Origin: Mikania micrantha
Lineage: Eukaryota; Streptophyta; Magnoliopsida; Asterales; Asteraceae
NCBI GenBank assembly: GCA_009363875.1
Contig: CM018695.1
Location: forward strand, 19,192,755 to 19,256,754
Direction: 5' to 3'
Length of the DNA: 64,000 bases
Positions 19,901 through 32,042 of this stretch are shown piece by piece. Made by a program: the position numbers and the translations under genes. Each line of letters opens with the position of its first letter. Position 1 is the stretch's first letter. Below the pieces are notes generated by a model. The model did no database searches and was not told where the DNA came from. It was given only the letters and a program-made list of their open reading frames with translations.

Positions 19901-22900
19901 ATGGCATCTAGACTATGGTTTGTTCGTTCTTTAGGAGAACTTATCGATGTTGTACAGCTTTATGGTGAGTGATACATTTGCAAAATTTCAAATTTTGCTT
20001 ATTTAACTGTTCAATGTTCTCGTATTCTAAATGTATTGTTCAAATCATCAATGAATACAGGTAATAATCCGACATTGTTCTCGCTTAAAGTTCACCATGG
20101 TGGAAAGTTCATAAAATTTCCGACAAGAATCTATGTGGAGGGCAGGTTAGGTATGTTGATTTGATGGATCGAGATGAGTTTTCTGTTTTTGAGGTGGATG
20201 CTGTTGTAAAGGAACTAGGTTATGATAAAAAGGGGGTCATGTTTTATCACTATAAGATACCTGGTGAAGACTTGAATTTTGGTCTTAGGGCATTAGGCAA
20301 TGATTCTGATGTGATAAGTTTTTTGAGTTATATAAATGATCATAAGTTAATGGAGATATATATTGAGCACAAGGAAACACAAGTTGAAACCTATTTCTTC
20401 TCACCTAATAGTAGTAAAGTAGTCATTGAGGAATTGCATGATGATGCATCAGGTCCTTCTAAACCCATTAGGAACTCACAGGAAATAACAAATGCTTGTA
20501 GAAGAAGATTGGCCTTAGACTGGAAGTGGAAGCCTCAAGATGACCAAGCTGATGATGGTGTGGTTACTCAAGAAGAAGTACATTTAGAGACACCAGAATT
20601 TGTCAACTTGGATGTTAATGAAGGTGAAAATTTATTTGAATCTGTTACCATTGCTGAAAATGAAGATGAACATGGAAATAAAGATGGTACTCTTGATGAA
20701 GACAATAGTTCTGGTGAAGATGATACTAAAGGTGAGGGTTTTAGTGGAGATGATGAGGATTTAGATTACATTGTTGACCCAGATAATCTGATAGATGAAA
20801 TTGACTTAGATATGGATGCGTTTTTCAGTTTTGTTGATACTGGTGTTGATGAGGAGGGATTAGAAGAAAATGTGGAAGATTTTGATCATGAAGTAGAACA
20901 AGATTTTGATAGTATGACAGATGAAGAGAATGACACACCTCTTCAAATTAAACTAAGAAGAGAAAGGAAGAAGAAGAAAAAGAGAAGGGATCCGGTTGCA
21001 GAACCCTTTTATGTCGGTCAATTATTTACAAAAAGGGAAGATATAAGATTGATGGTGAAGAAATTGGCTGCTGAAAGTAGGAGGCAATTGAAGATAGTAA
21101 GGAATGATCCGGGTAGATTTAGGGTGGTGTGTGATGGTTCTCAACCTGAATTTAATGCTAATTCAGATTCAAGTGCCAAGGGTGCAGGTGGGTCCAAAGA
21201 GGGTAGTAAAGTAAATGAGGAGGGTGCAAGTGGGTCTAAAGAGACAAGTACTAAAAAAGTAGATGGGGACAAGAAAAAGACTTTATTGACTAAACCTACC
21301 AAGAAATCAAGATACTTTAAACCAACTTGTCCTTGGGTGTTGCATGTTTCCAATTTAAATAAAGATGGTACTTGGATTGTGAAGACCTTTATCAATGAAC
21401 ACAATTGTTTTCAAACCCGTTAGGTCTCCTTGTGCACTGTTTCTTGGTTAGCTAAAGAGTTTGAACCAACTGTGTTTGTAAACCCTGGTGTTCCTTTGAA
21501 TGCTCTGCAAGATATGATTCATAAAAAATACCAGATTCATGTGTCAAGGCAAAAGGTTTTTAGAGCAAAGGCAATGGCATCTAAGAAGATTGAAGGAGAT
21601 TATAAAGCTCAATATGGAATCCTTACAGATTACTGTGAAGAAATCCTTAGATCTAACCCAGGATCCACTGTCAAGATGGATGTTGAAGAGGAACCTAACC
21701 CTGATTCTGAAACAAGGCAGTTTAAAAGGTTGTACATATGTTTACAAGCTTTAAAAGAAGGTTTCAAGCTGCTTGGTCGACCTATTTTGGGGCTGGATGG
21801 ATGCTTTATGAAAGGTCCATTCCCAGGACAGGTACTTACAGCTGTTGGTATAGACTCCAACAATGGCATATATCCAGTAGCATATGCGTTGATAGAAGCT
21901 GAAACCAGAAGTTCATGGACGTGGTTTTTGGAGTTACTTGGAGATGACTTAGATTTGGACTCTGATTCGTATTTTACTTTCATCAGTGATAGGCATAAGG
22001 TAATTACCAAATGCTGATGAATTTATATTTTAATTTCCTAACAATTCTCATTACTTAGGCCTTTATATTTAATTTGTTAACTTGATTGTATTAATAGGGC
22101 CTCATACCTGCTATAGAACAATTATTTCCTAATGCTGAGCATAGGTACTGTTTGAGACATATTCACGAGAATATGAAGTCACAATGGAGAGGTCAGTTGT
22201 TTAAGAATCTGCTTTGGAGTTGTGCAAGTGCAACAACTGTTCCACACTTTGAGAGGGCTATGAATGAAGTTGAATCCAAAGATAAAAAATTGTTTGAATG
22301 GTTGAGTAATATCCCACCAATACACTGGACCAGATCACATTTCAGTGGTATGCAGCTGAATATCTAACCCAATTTAATTAATATCTTTTTTTATTGAAAA
22401 GTTATTTAATTTGACTTATGCAGATAAAGCAGTTTCTGATGTGTTACTGAACAATCATTGTGAAGTATTTAACAAACAGTTGGTAGGAGGAAGAGACAAG
22501 CCAGTGATAACATGCTTGGAGTTCATTAGATGTTGTATAATGAAGAGAATTGCAACTACCCAAAAAGAAATTAAGGAAAGTAAAGGCCCATTGACACCTA
22601 GAGCAACAAAGATCTTTGAGAAGATAAAGTCTGATGCCACTCATTGTACTGTGATGTGGAGTGGGCATAATAAATACCAGGTTAGTGGGATTTCAGACAC
22701 ACAATTTGTAGTGTCTTTTGATGAAAGATCATGCAGCTGTAGGAATTGGGATATTAGTGGAATCTCATGCAAGCATAGTGTGGCCGTTATGTGGGACATG
22801 GCCCAGAATGGTATTGAAGTTGGTATACCTGAGAGTTATGTGTCTAGGGTTTATTGGATTGAGACTTGGAAAAGTGTGTATGACAAAACAGTTCAAGGAA

Positions 22901-23154
22901 TTAATGGGAGAGATATGTGGCCTGTAAGTTCCTTTCCTTCAAAATTGTTGCCACCTAAGCACCACAAGCAAGTAGGGAGGCCTAAAAAGAAAAGAAAGAA
23001 GACTGCAGAGGAACTTGCCGAATTAGCCAAGAACGGGAAGATGGTTAGACTGGGTCAGTCTGTCACATGTGCTAAATGTGGTAACAGGGGTCACAACCAA
23101 AGATCATGCAAGGGTCAAGGGGTGGAGTCTCAGTCTCAACAAGCTGTTGATTAG
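19901..23154 (+). pseudogene. MuDR-type MULE transposase, spliced, with one frameshift and one stop
   Basis: Exon 1 starts at ATG 19901 (MASRLWFVRSLGEL) and ends 19964; an intron runs 19965-20060 (GTGAGT...ACAG). The reading continues GNNPTLFSLKVHHGGKF, and a frameshift lies near 20140-20155. The main frame then runs from about 20155 (VDLMDRDEF) with an acidic region and a MuDR N-terminal domain to an in-frame TAG at 21421-21423. It resumes with the MULE DDE domain (GLDGCFMKGPF, TRSSWTWFLELL, FISDRHKG). Introns 22000-22097 and 22348-22423 join exactly in phase. The C-terminus has a SWIM zinc finger (CSCRNWDISGISCKH) and a CCHC knuckle (CAKCGNRGHNQRSC), with a stop at 23152-23154. The two lesions probably make it inactive, unless the TAG is avoided by splicing or the frame change is a sequencing error. 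Confidence 0.9.
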
Positions 23155-23476
23155 GGTGAAGATGATGTTGTTGTGTTTTGTGTTTGTGTTAATCTTTTGA
23201 ACAATTTATGATTTATGTTGTTTATGGTCTAGCTGTTTGTGAACTTGAACCACTTCATGTTAATCTTTTGGATGTACTTGAAACACTGCATGTTTTCTAG
23301 TTTGACTTATTAAAATGAAATGAATCTGAGTTTTACTCTTAATCTTTAATGAATCTGATTTTGACAATTTTGATTGCATGTTAAAAAGTAAATTGAAATC
23401 TGATTTTGACAGCTTTGATATATCTGGTCAACAACAACCCAACTACAGTGCGCTAAATATTGAATTGAAATCTGTG

Positions 23477-23668
23477 TACGAATTGACGTAAATACCCCTC
23501 ACGTGACAACCACGTGATCTCTGACAAACGGTTTAAATGGACGCCGTCAGTAAAAAGGCTAAAATGGTTAATTTTCTGAAACTAATGGAGGAAAATTGCA
23601 AAATTTCAAAATTTGGATGAAAATGGTTACTTTTGTCAAACCACAGGGAGCAAAAGAGAAGTTTACTC
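23477..23668 (-). repeat. MULE right terminal inverted repeat
   Basis: Inverse of 19530-19721, followed by the TSD TATAATAAA at 23669-23677. Confidence 0.95.
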
Positions 23669-23677
23669 TATAATAAA

Positions 23678-24554
23678 TTTTTTTCAATTAATTGACTTAA
23701 TACACATATTATAAAATTACATAAAAAATATATTTTCAAACTTGTGTAATATACAAATCTATAACCTAGTGTAACATAAAGCTAAAAAATACAAAAATAC
23801 AAAATTTCAAAAATAACCAAAGTGACAATTTAGGTTAAACAATTGAGAATAAAACATAACTTTTTACTCTTACATTTTTGACCAATTTCCTAGATCTAGC
23901 TTTCAAAAGGTTAGTGAGAGGAATTTTTCCCTTTTTTTTTTTTTTACCGAAAGACATTTGTTTTAATGGTACCAAGATGTATTAAAATGTTTTTTGCTAA
24001 AATATGTTGAGAGTTCTAGTCTCATAGTAGACAAATATGGAAAAAATTTGTTGTTTGGGAAAAAAAAAAGAGGAATTTTACTAGAATATAACATTTAACT
24101 AAGATCAGATGTGCATCACACTTGACTTCTCTTGATAACTTGTATAATCATAGAAGGATTAAGTTTGTTAACTACTAAAAAGGTATGACATGAATAGCTA
24201 ATTTATGCCTCAACTAAATTTAAATTATTCTATCTAATATAAAATGATTTTTTATATTTTTCCAAGCAAAATAACACAAATTTAAATAATATTATTTTTT
24301 TCATTTTTATATATTTATTTAATTATTTTTAATGGCATTTATTTCATTCAACTCAAAAATATATTTTGTAAAGAGAAAGAGACAATATAGTAAAGACAAT
24401 GATATGATGTTTTCTTCGGTTCCACAACACCACCGTGCCTATTGAAAGCTGAAAAAGGTGGACACGCTCATAACGTGCCCTATAAATATAAATATTCATA
24501 CAAATATAAATTTCAAGATTAAGAAAACATATTATATTCTATGTATAGGACATT
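23678..24554. other. AT-rich intergenic DNA
   Basis: About 0.9 kb of AT-rich sequence with poly-T and poly-A runs. No gene, RNA or mobile-element signature was recognised. Confidence 0.5.
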
Positions 24555-25214
24555 TCTTACTATTATAATAAACAAAAATATTCAATTGCCACATGTCACA
24601 TTCTAAGACCATCATGACACTTGTCATTTTTTCATGCATTCATTTAATCTCCTCTTATTAAATAAATGATATTATCTATCTTATTAAATAAATTATATTA
24701 TCTATCTTATTAATTAATTATAATATTAATAACTAATGATATTATTCATCTTTTAACAAATTTGAAAATAGTTTTTGATATATTCAAAATCAAATCATTT
24801 TATTATAAAACATATTTTAAAAATCTATAAAATATAATTTTCCTAAATATCAATTTTGTTTTTGAAAATAAGAAATATTTCAATTTGACGATAATTTCAA
24901 CTTAGGTTATTTAACTTTAATAATTACAAAAATATTATCTTATCAGCTTAAGTTGAAATAGTTAGTTTTTGGCAGAAAACTAACTAATTAAATTTTTAAA
25001 TTTAGTTAAGTCAGTGATCTCAATTATTACAAATCAATAATCTAAATGATATTTCTATTTTTATTAAAAAATTTAATTATTGTTATATGATTTAAAGTAA
25101 TTATTAATACAAAATTTAATCAATTTATATAAAATATCGTTGATATAATTTTTAAATTTTCTTTATTTACAATTTAATATTCAATCCGTGTGTTCACACG
25201 GGGTAATAGCCTAG
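24555..25214 (+). mobile_element. Non-autonomous Helitron-like element
   Basis: The left end TCTTACTATTATAATAAAC resembles plant Helitron 5' ends (TC plus CTACTATTA-like bases). The right end has the hairpin CCGTGTG-tt-CACACGG, about 10 bases, then CTAG at 25211-25214 followed by T: the classic hairpin plus CTRR/T terminus. The interior is AT-rich and noncoding (660 bp). No Rep/helicase is present. The exact 5' base is uncertain because Helitrons make no target duplication. Confidence 0.65.
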
Positions 25215-25368
25215 TATATGATACAAGAAAACACCACATGGCTAATTATAAACCCATATTCAAATAAAATTATTTCCTACATGTTAAAAGTTAAAATATA
25301 AAATCCATATTCTAAGCCCAACTGTAAAGTATAAGAAAACTATTACTTGGCTAGGTAAAAAAATGGAT

Positions 25369-25514
25369 GAGACGGGGATATCTACAGTGGTAAGGTGTGC
25401 TCACATCGGACAAAAGTTTATGGGTTCGAGCCTTGAAAGTGACAATATTATGTTATATTATTTAGCTGTTGTCAAATTATTTTATATATTTTAAGTGTTG
25501 CTGTTTAAATAAAA
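25369..25514 (+). mobile_element. tRNA-derived SINE
   Basis: A 146-bp body is bracketed by a 15-16-bp direct repeat of form AGGTAAAAAATGGAT (25353-25368 and 25515-25529). It has a box A-like TGGTAAGGTGT at 25388-25398 and a good box B GGTTCGAGCC at 25423-25432, the spacing expected of an internal Pol III promoter. The 3' half is AT-rich. The family is not identified. Confidence 0.65.
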
Positions 25515-25529
25515 AGGTAAAAAATGGAT

Positions 25530-27048
25530 ATCACTGTCTCATACAAGACTTTTATGATTTAGGTAGAATACTAATGCCTATTTAGACATTGTTAAACCTA
25601 TACAAACTAAAATATATACGGGTCCATTTTTAATATTCGTATAAGACACCCAAACTTTCGAAGATGACTTTGATCTCTATCCTAACCCACCCGTTTTGCA
25701 TGGACGAAGCTTTTATAGGGCCGGGGTGACCGCCCACCCCTTTTTCCGTCCGTATTGATAAGTTTTCGGTCGAAAGGTTATTTTTTGTAAAAAATATTGG
25801 TTTCGCCCCTTATTTCAAAAAATTAACATGTATTCTGGCCCCATAAATTTCCGCCTCATCTTCAAAACGTTTAAGCTCCAGTCACTGTCATTTTTCCAAC
25901 ATCTAATGTCAAGGATTTTCCCGAAACCAATACTTTGTAAGATTCAACCCGCCCCTTGCCACTTAGTTAGAACTTAGAAGAATAAAACTTTGGCCACTAG
26001 AAAATCCCATAAAAATATATAACTAAATAAACAAGTTTTTTAAAGGGTTATGACATAAAAATTATTTACCATAATGGGTGATTAGAGAAATGATTTTGAA
26101 AATTGACGTTTTTCTTTGATTTCTCACTATTTTTAACTAACTTGTTATATATTTTTTTAATTCACTCATCATATTATTTTTCACTTTAATTTCAATCAAC
26201 TCAGATTAGTTTTTCTTGTTTTATAACTTGTTATAATTTTTTTATTTTTTTTCATACCATTTTTAATACAAAAAAATTGTCTAATAAACTTAAAAAATGA
26301 AACTAGAAGCAAAAGACAAACAAACAAAAAGCTTGACGGTCGCAATATAAAATACAGACCAAAATAAGGACGTTAAATAAAATCGACTTGAAACGATATC
26401 AATATGAATTACAGAATCAAAGAAAATGTGAAAACAACTCAATGAGTTTAAGTATTGACATTTTTCTTTGATTTTGCAATTGTTATTAATTCCACTTAAG
26501 TTGATTTTATTTAAGTTTTTAGTTTAATTTGATTTTGCAATTGTTGTATCTAACATGGTTTGAAAAAATACAACAAAATATTTTATAATAAATTATAAAA
26601 ACAGAAAAACTAAAGTGAGTTGATTGAATAAAAAATTTGAAAATGATTATATGTTGATTAAGTTAAAAAAAAATTATAATAAATTATCTATAAATATAGA
26701 ATTAAATGAAAAAAAAAACTCCCAATTAAACATGTAACTCAAAACATATTCAATTTATTAAAGGCTTAAAACATAACTAAAAGTCTTTTTTTTTTCTTTT
26801 AATATTTTTGTTTAAATCTTCAATTTGTTCTTCGTTCTCTAACAACAATAAGATAACATTAATATCCCAACTATATTTAATAAATTAAAAGATAAAAAAA
26901 ATTACGCACAAGAAATATATGATCACGAATATAATCTCATGTTTTACCAATTTTTTTGACAAAAAATATACTTTTAATGAATCTAAATACACCCTCCAAA
27001 AATATACTTATCACAAGGCTACACTTTCATGCTAAAATATAATTTTAA
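25530..27048. other. Intergenic DNA with a possible old transposon relic
   Basis: At about 25690-25960 there is a locally GC-richer patch ('ggccggggtgaccgcccacccc', 'gcccctt', 'ggccccataaatttccgcc') of a style common in decayed plant hAT-type ends. No termini were found. The rest (25960-27048) is AT-rich with nothing recognised; it includes the 3' flank of the LRR gene. Confidence 0.35.
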
Positions 27049-28266
27049 TTACCTATTTTTCCCTTTCCATTCATTACATTGAGAAGTGGGTCGGGTCTTC
27101 TGGGTACCCGCACTAATCGGGCATGGACTCTGAACCGGAGGGACCATGCAATTGTACTGCAAACACAACGAACTGCTGAGAGGTATTCTAGACCGCGGTT
27201 TAATAGGCATTCCGGTTAGAAAATTATGCTGTAGATACAACAGTCTTATACTGCCGGCCAATAAACGGTCCACAAAGATTCTAGGAACTGAACCGGTGAA
27301 CCGGTTATTATTCAAGTAAAGATTCTGAACCGTTGCTAAATGTGGAGACACTTGTCCGTACAACATGTTGTGGCTTAGATCAACGGTCTGAATTGTAACC
27401 GAGCTTCTCGGCTGGACCGGTCCAGAAAACTGGTTTCTGTCAAGCTGGAGGTTGGTGATAGGGAAACCGAAGACACAACCCGGGATTGGACCGGTGAACC
27501 GGTTCAGGCTTAGGTCTAGGTAGTTTAACCGGTTCAGTCGGGGTAGTATCAGGTCCACGCGGCCGGAAAAACGGTTCCATGATAGAGAAAGGTAGTGTAA
27601 AGAAGGAGGGAGTGAGTATGGGCCGATTGAACCGGATAGGTCGTTGTGTTTGAGGTCTAAACGGGTTAGGGTTCGTGAAACGAATGGGGGTACTGAACCG
27701 GAGAGATGATTGTGACAGAGGATAAGGTTGGTCAACGCCGGTAAATTTCCGATTGACCAGGGAATACCACCGGTGAGCTGATTGTAACTCAGATCAAGTG
27801 TCCTCAACCTCCGAAGCTCGCCCAATGTCGCCGGAATTTCGTGAAAGATGAAGTTCCTGCTAACGGCTAGAAACCGGAGATTCTTCAGCTGAGACAAAGT
27901 TGCCGGCAATGCACCCATTATCCGGCCGGGAACAACGGTAAACTCAGCAAGGGCGGTTAACTTTCCGAGGGAAGGATGAAGACGGCCGGAAAGTCCGGGA
28001 GCACCGGCGCGTGGATCACCAAGGTTCAACGCCACAACTCTTTCTCCTTCACAGTAAACACCGGCAAAGTTACAGGGATCAGAGGTGAAATCCCATGAAG
28101 AAAAGTAATTCGAGCCTGGCATATCTTCAAGCGATTTTCTAATCGATTGCAACGCCAAAAAATCAACAGGATCCAACATAGCACAACAAAATCGAGACCA
28201 ACAATGAAGAAGAAGAATCGACGAAAGAATCAGACCCAAATCCCACATTCGCTTCATCGGAACCAA
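27049..28266 (-). CDS. Secreted leucine-rich repeat protein
   Basis: An intact 405-aa single-exon ORF. An N-terminal hydrophobic signal (residues about 8-28, LGLILSSILLLHCWSRF then CCA) predicts secretion to the apoplast or cell wall. An LRRNT-like cap follows (LDPVDFLALQSIRKSLEDMP, SSWDFTSDPCNFAGVYC with paired cysteines). Then come roughly nine plant-type LRRs (for example LRTLDLSYNQLTGGIP, LTRLDLKHNDLSGSI, LNYLDLSLNRFTGPIPG) at about 70-355, and a C-terminal cysteine cap (LCLQYNCMVPPVQSPCP). There is no transmembrane segment or kinase, so it is an LRR-only protein like the Arabidopsis 'LRR family protein'/DRT100-like group, not a receptor kinase. ATGs at codons 1, 4 and 7 are possible starts; the first was taken. 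It is the only clearly functional host gene here. Ligand and role are unknown. Confidence 0.92.
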   Translation of the reverse strand: MVPMKRMWDLGLILSSILLLHCWSRFCCAMLDPVDFLALQSIRKSLEDMPGSNYFSSWDFTSDPCNFAGVYCEGERVVALNLGDPRAGAPGLSGRLHPSLGKLTALAEFTVVPGRIMGALPATLSQLKNLRFLAVSRNFIFHEIPATLGELRRLRTLDLSYNQLTGGIPWSIGNLPALTNLILCHNHLSGSVPPFVSRTLTRLDLKHNDLSGSIGPYSLPPSLHYLSLSWNRFSGRVDLILPRLNRLNYLDLSLNRFTGPIPGCVFGFPITNLQLDRNQFSGPVQPRSSVTIQTVDLSHNMLYGQVSPHLATVQNLYLNNNRFTGSVPRIFVDRLLAGSIRLLYLQHNFLTGMPIKPRSRIPLSSSLCLQYNCMVPPVQSPCPISAGTQKTRPTSQCNEWKGKNR

Positions 28267-28355
28267 ATTAAGAATCAGTAAACCAAAAAGAGAGATTCAG
28301 TTGAAGAAGATGAAGATTTTGAAAGGATATACAATCAATATGAATATATATAAAG
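28267..28355 (-). promoter_or_regulatory. Putative core promoter and 5' UTR of the LRR gene
   Basis: Read on the minus strand, GCTTTATATATATTCA at 28341-28356 gives a TATA box about 80 bases before the first ATG. A CT-rich stretch further upstream (28450-28510, GAGAGA/GATGATG on the plus strand) resembles plant 5' UTR or promoter pyrimidine tracts, so a start farther upstream is also possible. Confidence 0.45.
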
Positions 28356-28669
28356 CAATTGGAAGAGTTTGATGATACTTTACCGTGAAGGGAGTGATTA
28401 TTCGGCTTTCTGGTGGGGAAATATGGCCGTGAAAGCTTTAATGGAGAAGACAGCTTTTGTAGAGAGAGAAAGTAGAGAGAGAAGATGATGGTGATGATGA
28501 TGGTGGCTTGGTGAGGAAGCAAATGTAGAAATGGGGGTTTTGGCTTGTTGAAGAAGGAGCAAAGACGACTGATTGCTACATTTGTTGTTTGATGAGTCTT
28601 TGGTAATCTTTGTGTTGGGTTTTGTTGTAATCGATGTGGGTGTTAGGTTTGGAAGAAGCAACGGTTGTC

Positions 28670-29750
28670 CTGCCCTACGTGGCAGGTTCGGGTTGACAGC
28701 TCAGGAAATTAAGCGGTGACCTGGACAGAGACTACGTGACATTTGTGGAGCCCACCGCATACATTTATTGCACTCGCATGACACTTTTATGTTCTAGCCT
28801 TTTCTGATTTTGCGTATGTTAAACGAAATTAGAAGTTGTTAATTTAGATAGAAATAAGCTTAGCCGTTAAAAAAAAACAAAATTAAAAATTGTTTCTTTG
28901 TTCTAACTTAGTGTTTAGGCTGGCCGCACGAAGAAAGCGACGTATGTATGACGTCGCTGCCCAGTCGTTTGACAGACGAGGTGGAGTTGAAGCCGGTGCT
29001 CCGCACGTTCTCCCTTCCGCATGTCTCGACATGCAATCAAATGAATGAGAGCTTGAGAGGGTGGTATATCAAAAATCAGTTTTTTTTAAAAAAAATGTTA
29101 ATGACATTAAAAAAACAATTTTTTTTTATTATTTCATTATACTTTATATTTATTTATTAAATACGATTTTACATAAAAAAAAATCATTTGTGTAAAAGAA
29201 AATTAGAAAATGAAATGATGATGATGTCGAAGATAGAGAATGCATGTAAGAATAATGAGTTGAAGTTAAAAAGAAACAGAGAATGCATATGAGAAGGATA
29301 TGTAAAAAGTTGATGTGTCAGTGTCTTAGTGATTACTAGAATGCATGTAATAAATACAATTGCGGGTAGTCTAATATAGAATAACATAAATTTATAATAA
29401 ATTATGATTTTGACTCAAACAGTTTATATGTTTTTACTATTTCAAGCTAAATAAAAAAACTGTAATTTACTCTAATTTTTATAATAATCTACTCAGATTT
29501 TATCATTTTATTTTCATTTTAAACTATATTAAATTTTAGTAATTATTTGTATTGTAACCTTAGACATCTTAGATTACCAGCAAAACATACCTCAATATTC
29601 ACATACTTATTCCCCTTTGGTTTCTTTTACACAAAGCATACACGTTCTAGCAAGCTCTGAGTTGTAACGGTGTTACTAAAAACTTTTGGGATTTTAGAAA
29701 TAAGAAAAGAAAGAAAGAAGAAGGAACATATAATGGAATTTTCAAGTTTG
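28670..29750. other. Intergenic DNA with a short GC-rich patch
   Basis: Mostly AT-rich. At 28918-29040 there is a GC-rich patch with two small perfect stem-loops, GCGACGT-atgtatg-ACGTCGC and GCATGTC-tc-GACATGC. It may be a MITE fragment, but no TSD or partner end was found. Nothing else was recognised. Confidence 0.3.
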
Positions 29751-29753
29751 ACT

Positions 29754-30250
29754 ACATGTGTTCATCGGTTCGGTTAACAGTTTGTTCGGTTTAATCGGCT
29801 TTCAATTTTTTTCCTATCCAAAAACCAAATTGAACCGAATTCGTGAAGTGGTTATCTGAATAGAATTCAATTCGGTGCGGTTTCGCTTAAAACCGAACAA
29901 GCCAAATTCAACAGAATAAACCAATTAAAAACCAAATAAACCGGTTAAAAACATAATAAATCGATCCAAATAAACCGAATTCAACCGAATAATACGAATT
30001 CAACCGAATAATACGAATTCAACCTTATATATTAATATATTATTAATAAAAAATAAATTTGAATTTGGTTTAATCGATTAACCAAATAAAACGAACTCAC
30101 CGAATTCAAAAAAAAGGAACCAAAAACCAAATTTAGAATTTAGATATAGTTAGAACCAAACCGAATTTAGAATTTGGTTCATTTTTTTTTTTATACGGAT
30201 AATGTTTGGTTCTTGGTTTTTAAAGGTTTACTTTTTTTTTTATCACCCCT
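29754..30250. repeat. Degenerate CCGAAT/ATTCGG repeat
   Basis: Low-complexity tract of AACCGAATTCAACC-like words, with the complementary ATTCGGTTT-type words at both ends, including two adjacent copies of 'aataatacgaattcaaccg'. It ends in 'atcacccctaagc', a frequent border of this common plant repeat class. A similar but different tract lies at 47306-47480. Confidence 0.6.
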
Positions 30251-30877
30251 AAGCTTAAGGGAAGCTTGGATGTAAGTGTTCATTTAATTGAAATCTCCAT
30301 TTATTACGCTATGAAGATTCATAGTTGGGTAAGGGATATATCATGAAAATATGGAAGTTTTATTTTTTTATTTTATTTTTTATCACAGAAACATCCATAG
30401 CATGTAAGTTAAAAACTTAAAATCAATCAATTTTGATTGCTTGAACACTTGTTGGGTGTAACAGGATTTCTAGGGTTCATGTGGAAATTTGGGGGTTTAG
30501 ATTAGATTTTACGAAATTGAGAGTTTGTGATGTTTGCTAGCTTTAAAACATCAATCACCCTTTATATTAATAAAAACATTTACTTATCAAATTTAGATTG
30601 TTAGGTGTTTAAGGTCACGGATCTGATTAATCATGTGAATATCTCATCTTGCACATTGGGTGTTCCATGAGATGTCAATAATTAAATTTTTACCTAACAT
30701 GATGGGATTAAGAATTTGTTATAAATTTTATTATTAATGAGAGAAACCTTAGATTATAAAGAATATAATCATAATCAAACTTAGTTTTTAAAAAGCATAC
30801 AAAGTAAATAAAAGGGAACGGATTCCTCAAATGGGTCAAAATTGAGATAAATAAAAAAACACTAGATTTGGTGTCAT

Positions 30878-32031
30878 GGATTAGGTTCAACTAAATAGTC
30901 TCCATATCCTAAAAAGGCTTAGAAGGATTATTGACCATTAGATTATAAGATCAAATTTAAGATGAAAATTTTAAAATTTTAGAGGGAAAATTTGTTAGAG
31001 AGTAATTTAGTAATAACCACTTTCTCCTCATATTTTTAAATGTTCGTAACTTTTACATACGACATATATATATTTTTTAAATATATCATAAAAACAACAT
31101 TTTTTATCTTTAAAGTGAGCATAATTTTGCTATAAAAATGAAAACCTTTTCAGCTCATTATATCTAATTATCGTCATTGTATCCTACTTAAACGTTTGTG
31201 TATAATTATCTTTTTATGTTTTTCTTACTTGTAACTGTGTCTTTTTTACAGGTAATTGTGTCTTATTTAAAAATAATTGTGTTATTCATACTAGTTATTG
31301 TGTTATCCTTGCTTAACATTATATATTCTACAACATCATTGTGTGTAAAATTGTTTAGGAAAACATAACATTGAACAGACACAAAATACACAATTAACTG
31401 TATAAAAGGCACATTGACCAATACAAAAGACACAATAACATGTACAAAAGACACAATGTCTATACAAAAAACACAATGTACTGTACAACAATTGTCCATA
31501 CTAGTCATAGTGTCTTTTTACAGTTAATTGTGTATTTTTTAAAGATCATTGTATTATTTATACTCATCATTGTGTCATCATTGCTTGACATTATGTATTT
31601 TACAACATCATTATGTCTTAAGTTGTTCATAAAAACACAACATTGAGCAGAAATACAAAAGACACAATGACATGTACAAAGGACACAATATCATATACAA
31701 AAGACAATCCATGTACAAAAGATACAATGACCTGTACAAAAGACACATTGAACTAAAAAAATAAATTTTTTTCTATAACAATATTATACTAATTTTGAAG
31801 ATAAAAAATGTTCGTTTTTATGGTATATTTTTTTCAAAAAATAATTTTGTATGTAAAAGTTATGAACCTTTAAACAAGATGGGGGAACTTGATAAAAAGT
31901 CAACAAAAGTGGCTATTACTATAATACCCTCCAACAACTTGATTTAATCATAACTATTGATTAATGATCTAGTGGCTCAATATCCTTCTTAAGCTTTTTA
32001 GGTTAAGAGACTTATTTAGTTTAACTTAACC
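30878..32031. mobile_element. Large fold-back (MULE-type) element
   Basis: The outer several hundred bases are inverted copies. Left 'aactaaatag...aaaaaggcttagaaggat...taataaccacttt...aatgttcgtaacttttacat' reappears reversed at 31830-32031. It is flanked by an 11-bp direct repeat TTTGGTGTCAT (30867-30877 and 32032-32042), compatible with a 9-11-bp MULE target duplication. The centre (31200-31760) is built from GACACAATG-type words in both orientations and a duplication of about 265 bp (31241 onward against about 31505 onward). No transposase was seen. Confidence 0.75.
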
Positions 32032-32042
32032 TTTGGTGTCAT

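Larger units (their letters stand above)
19530..23668 (+). mobile_element. Mutator-like element (MULE) with 192-bp TIRs
   Basis: Terminal inverted repeats at 19530-19721 and 23477-23668 begin GAGTAAACTTCTC and differ at one position. They are flanked by a perfect 9-bp target duplication TATAATAAA (19521-19529 and 23669-23677), the hallmark size for Mutator elements. The element carries one transposase gene on the plus strand. The near-identical TIRs indicate recent movement or recent mobilisation in trans, although the gene here is broken. Confidence 0.95.

Noticed and set aside
28398..28661. Minus-strand small ORFs upstream of the LRR gene
   Set aside because: Low-complexity S/H/L-rich text from the CT-rich promoter/5' UTR region; no start context or homology recognised.
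28918..29040. GC-rich patch as a MITE
   Set aside because: Two small palindromes but no matching terminal repeats or TSD could be found.
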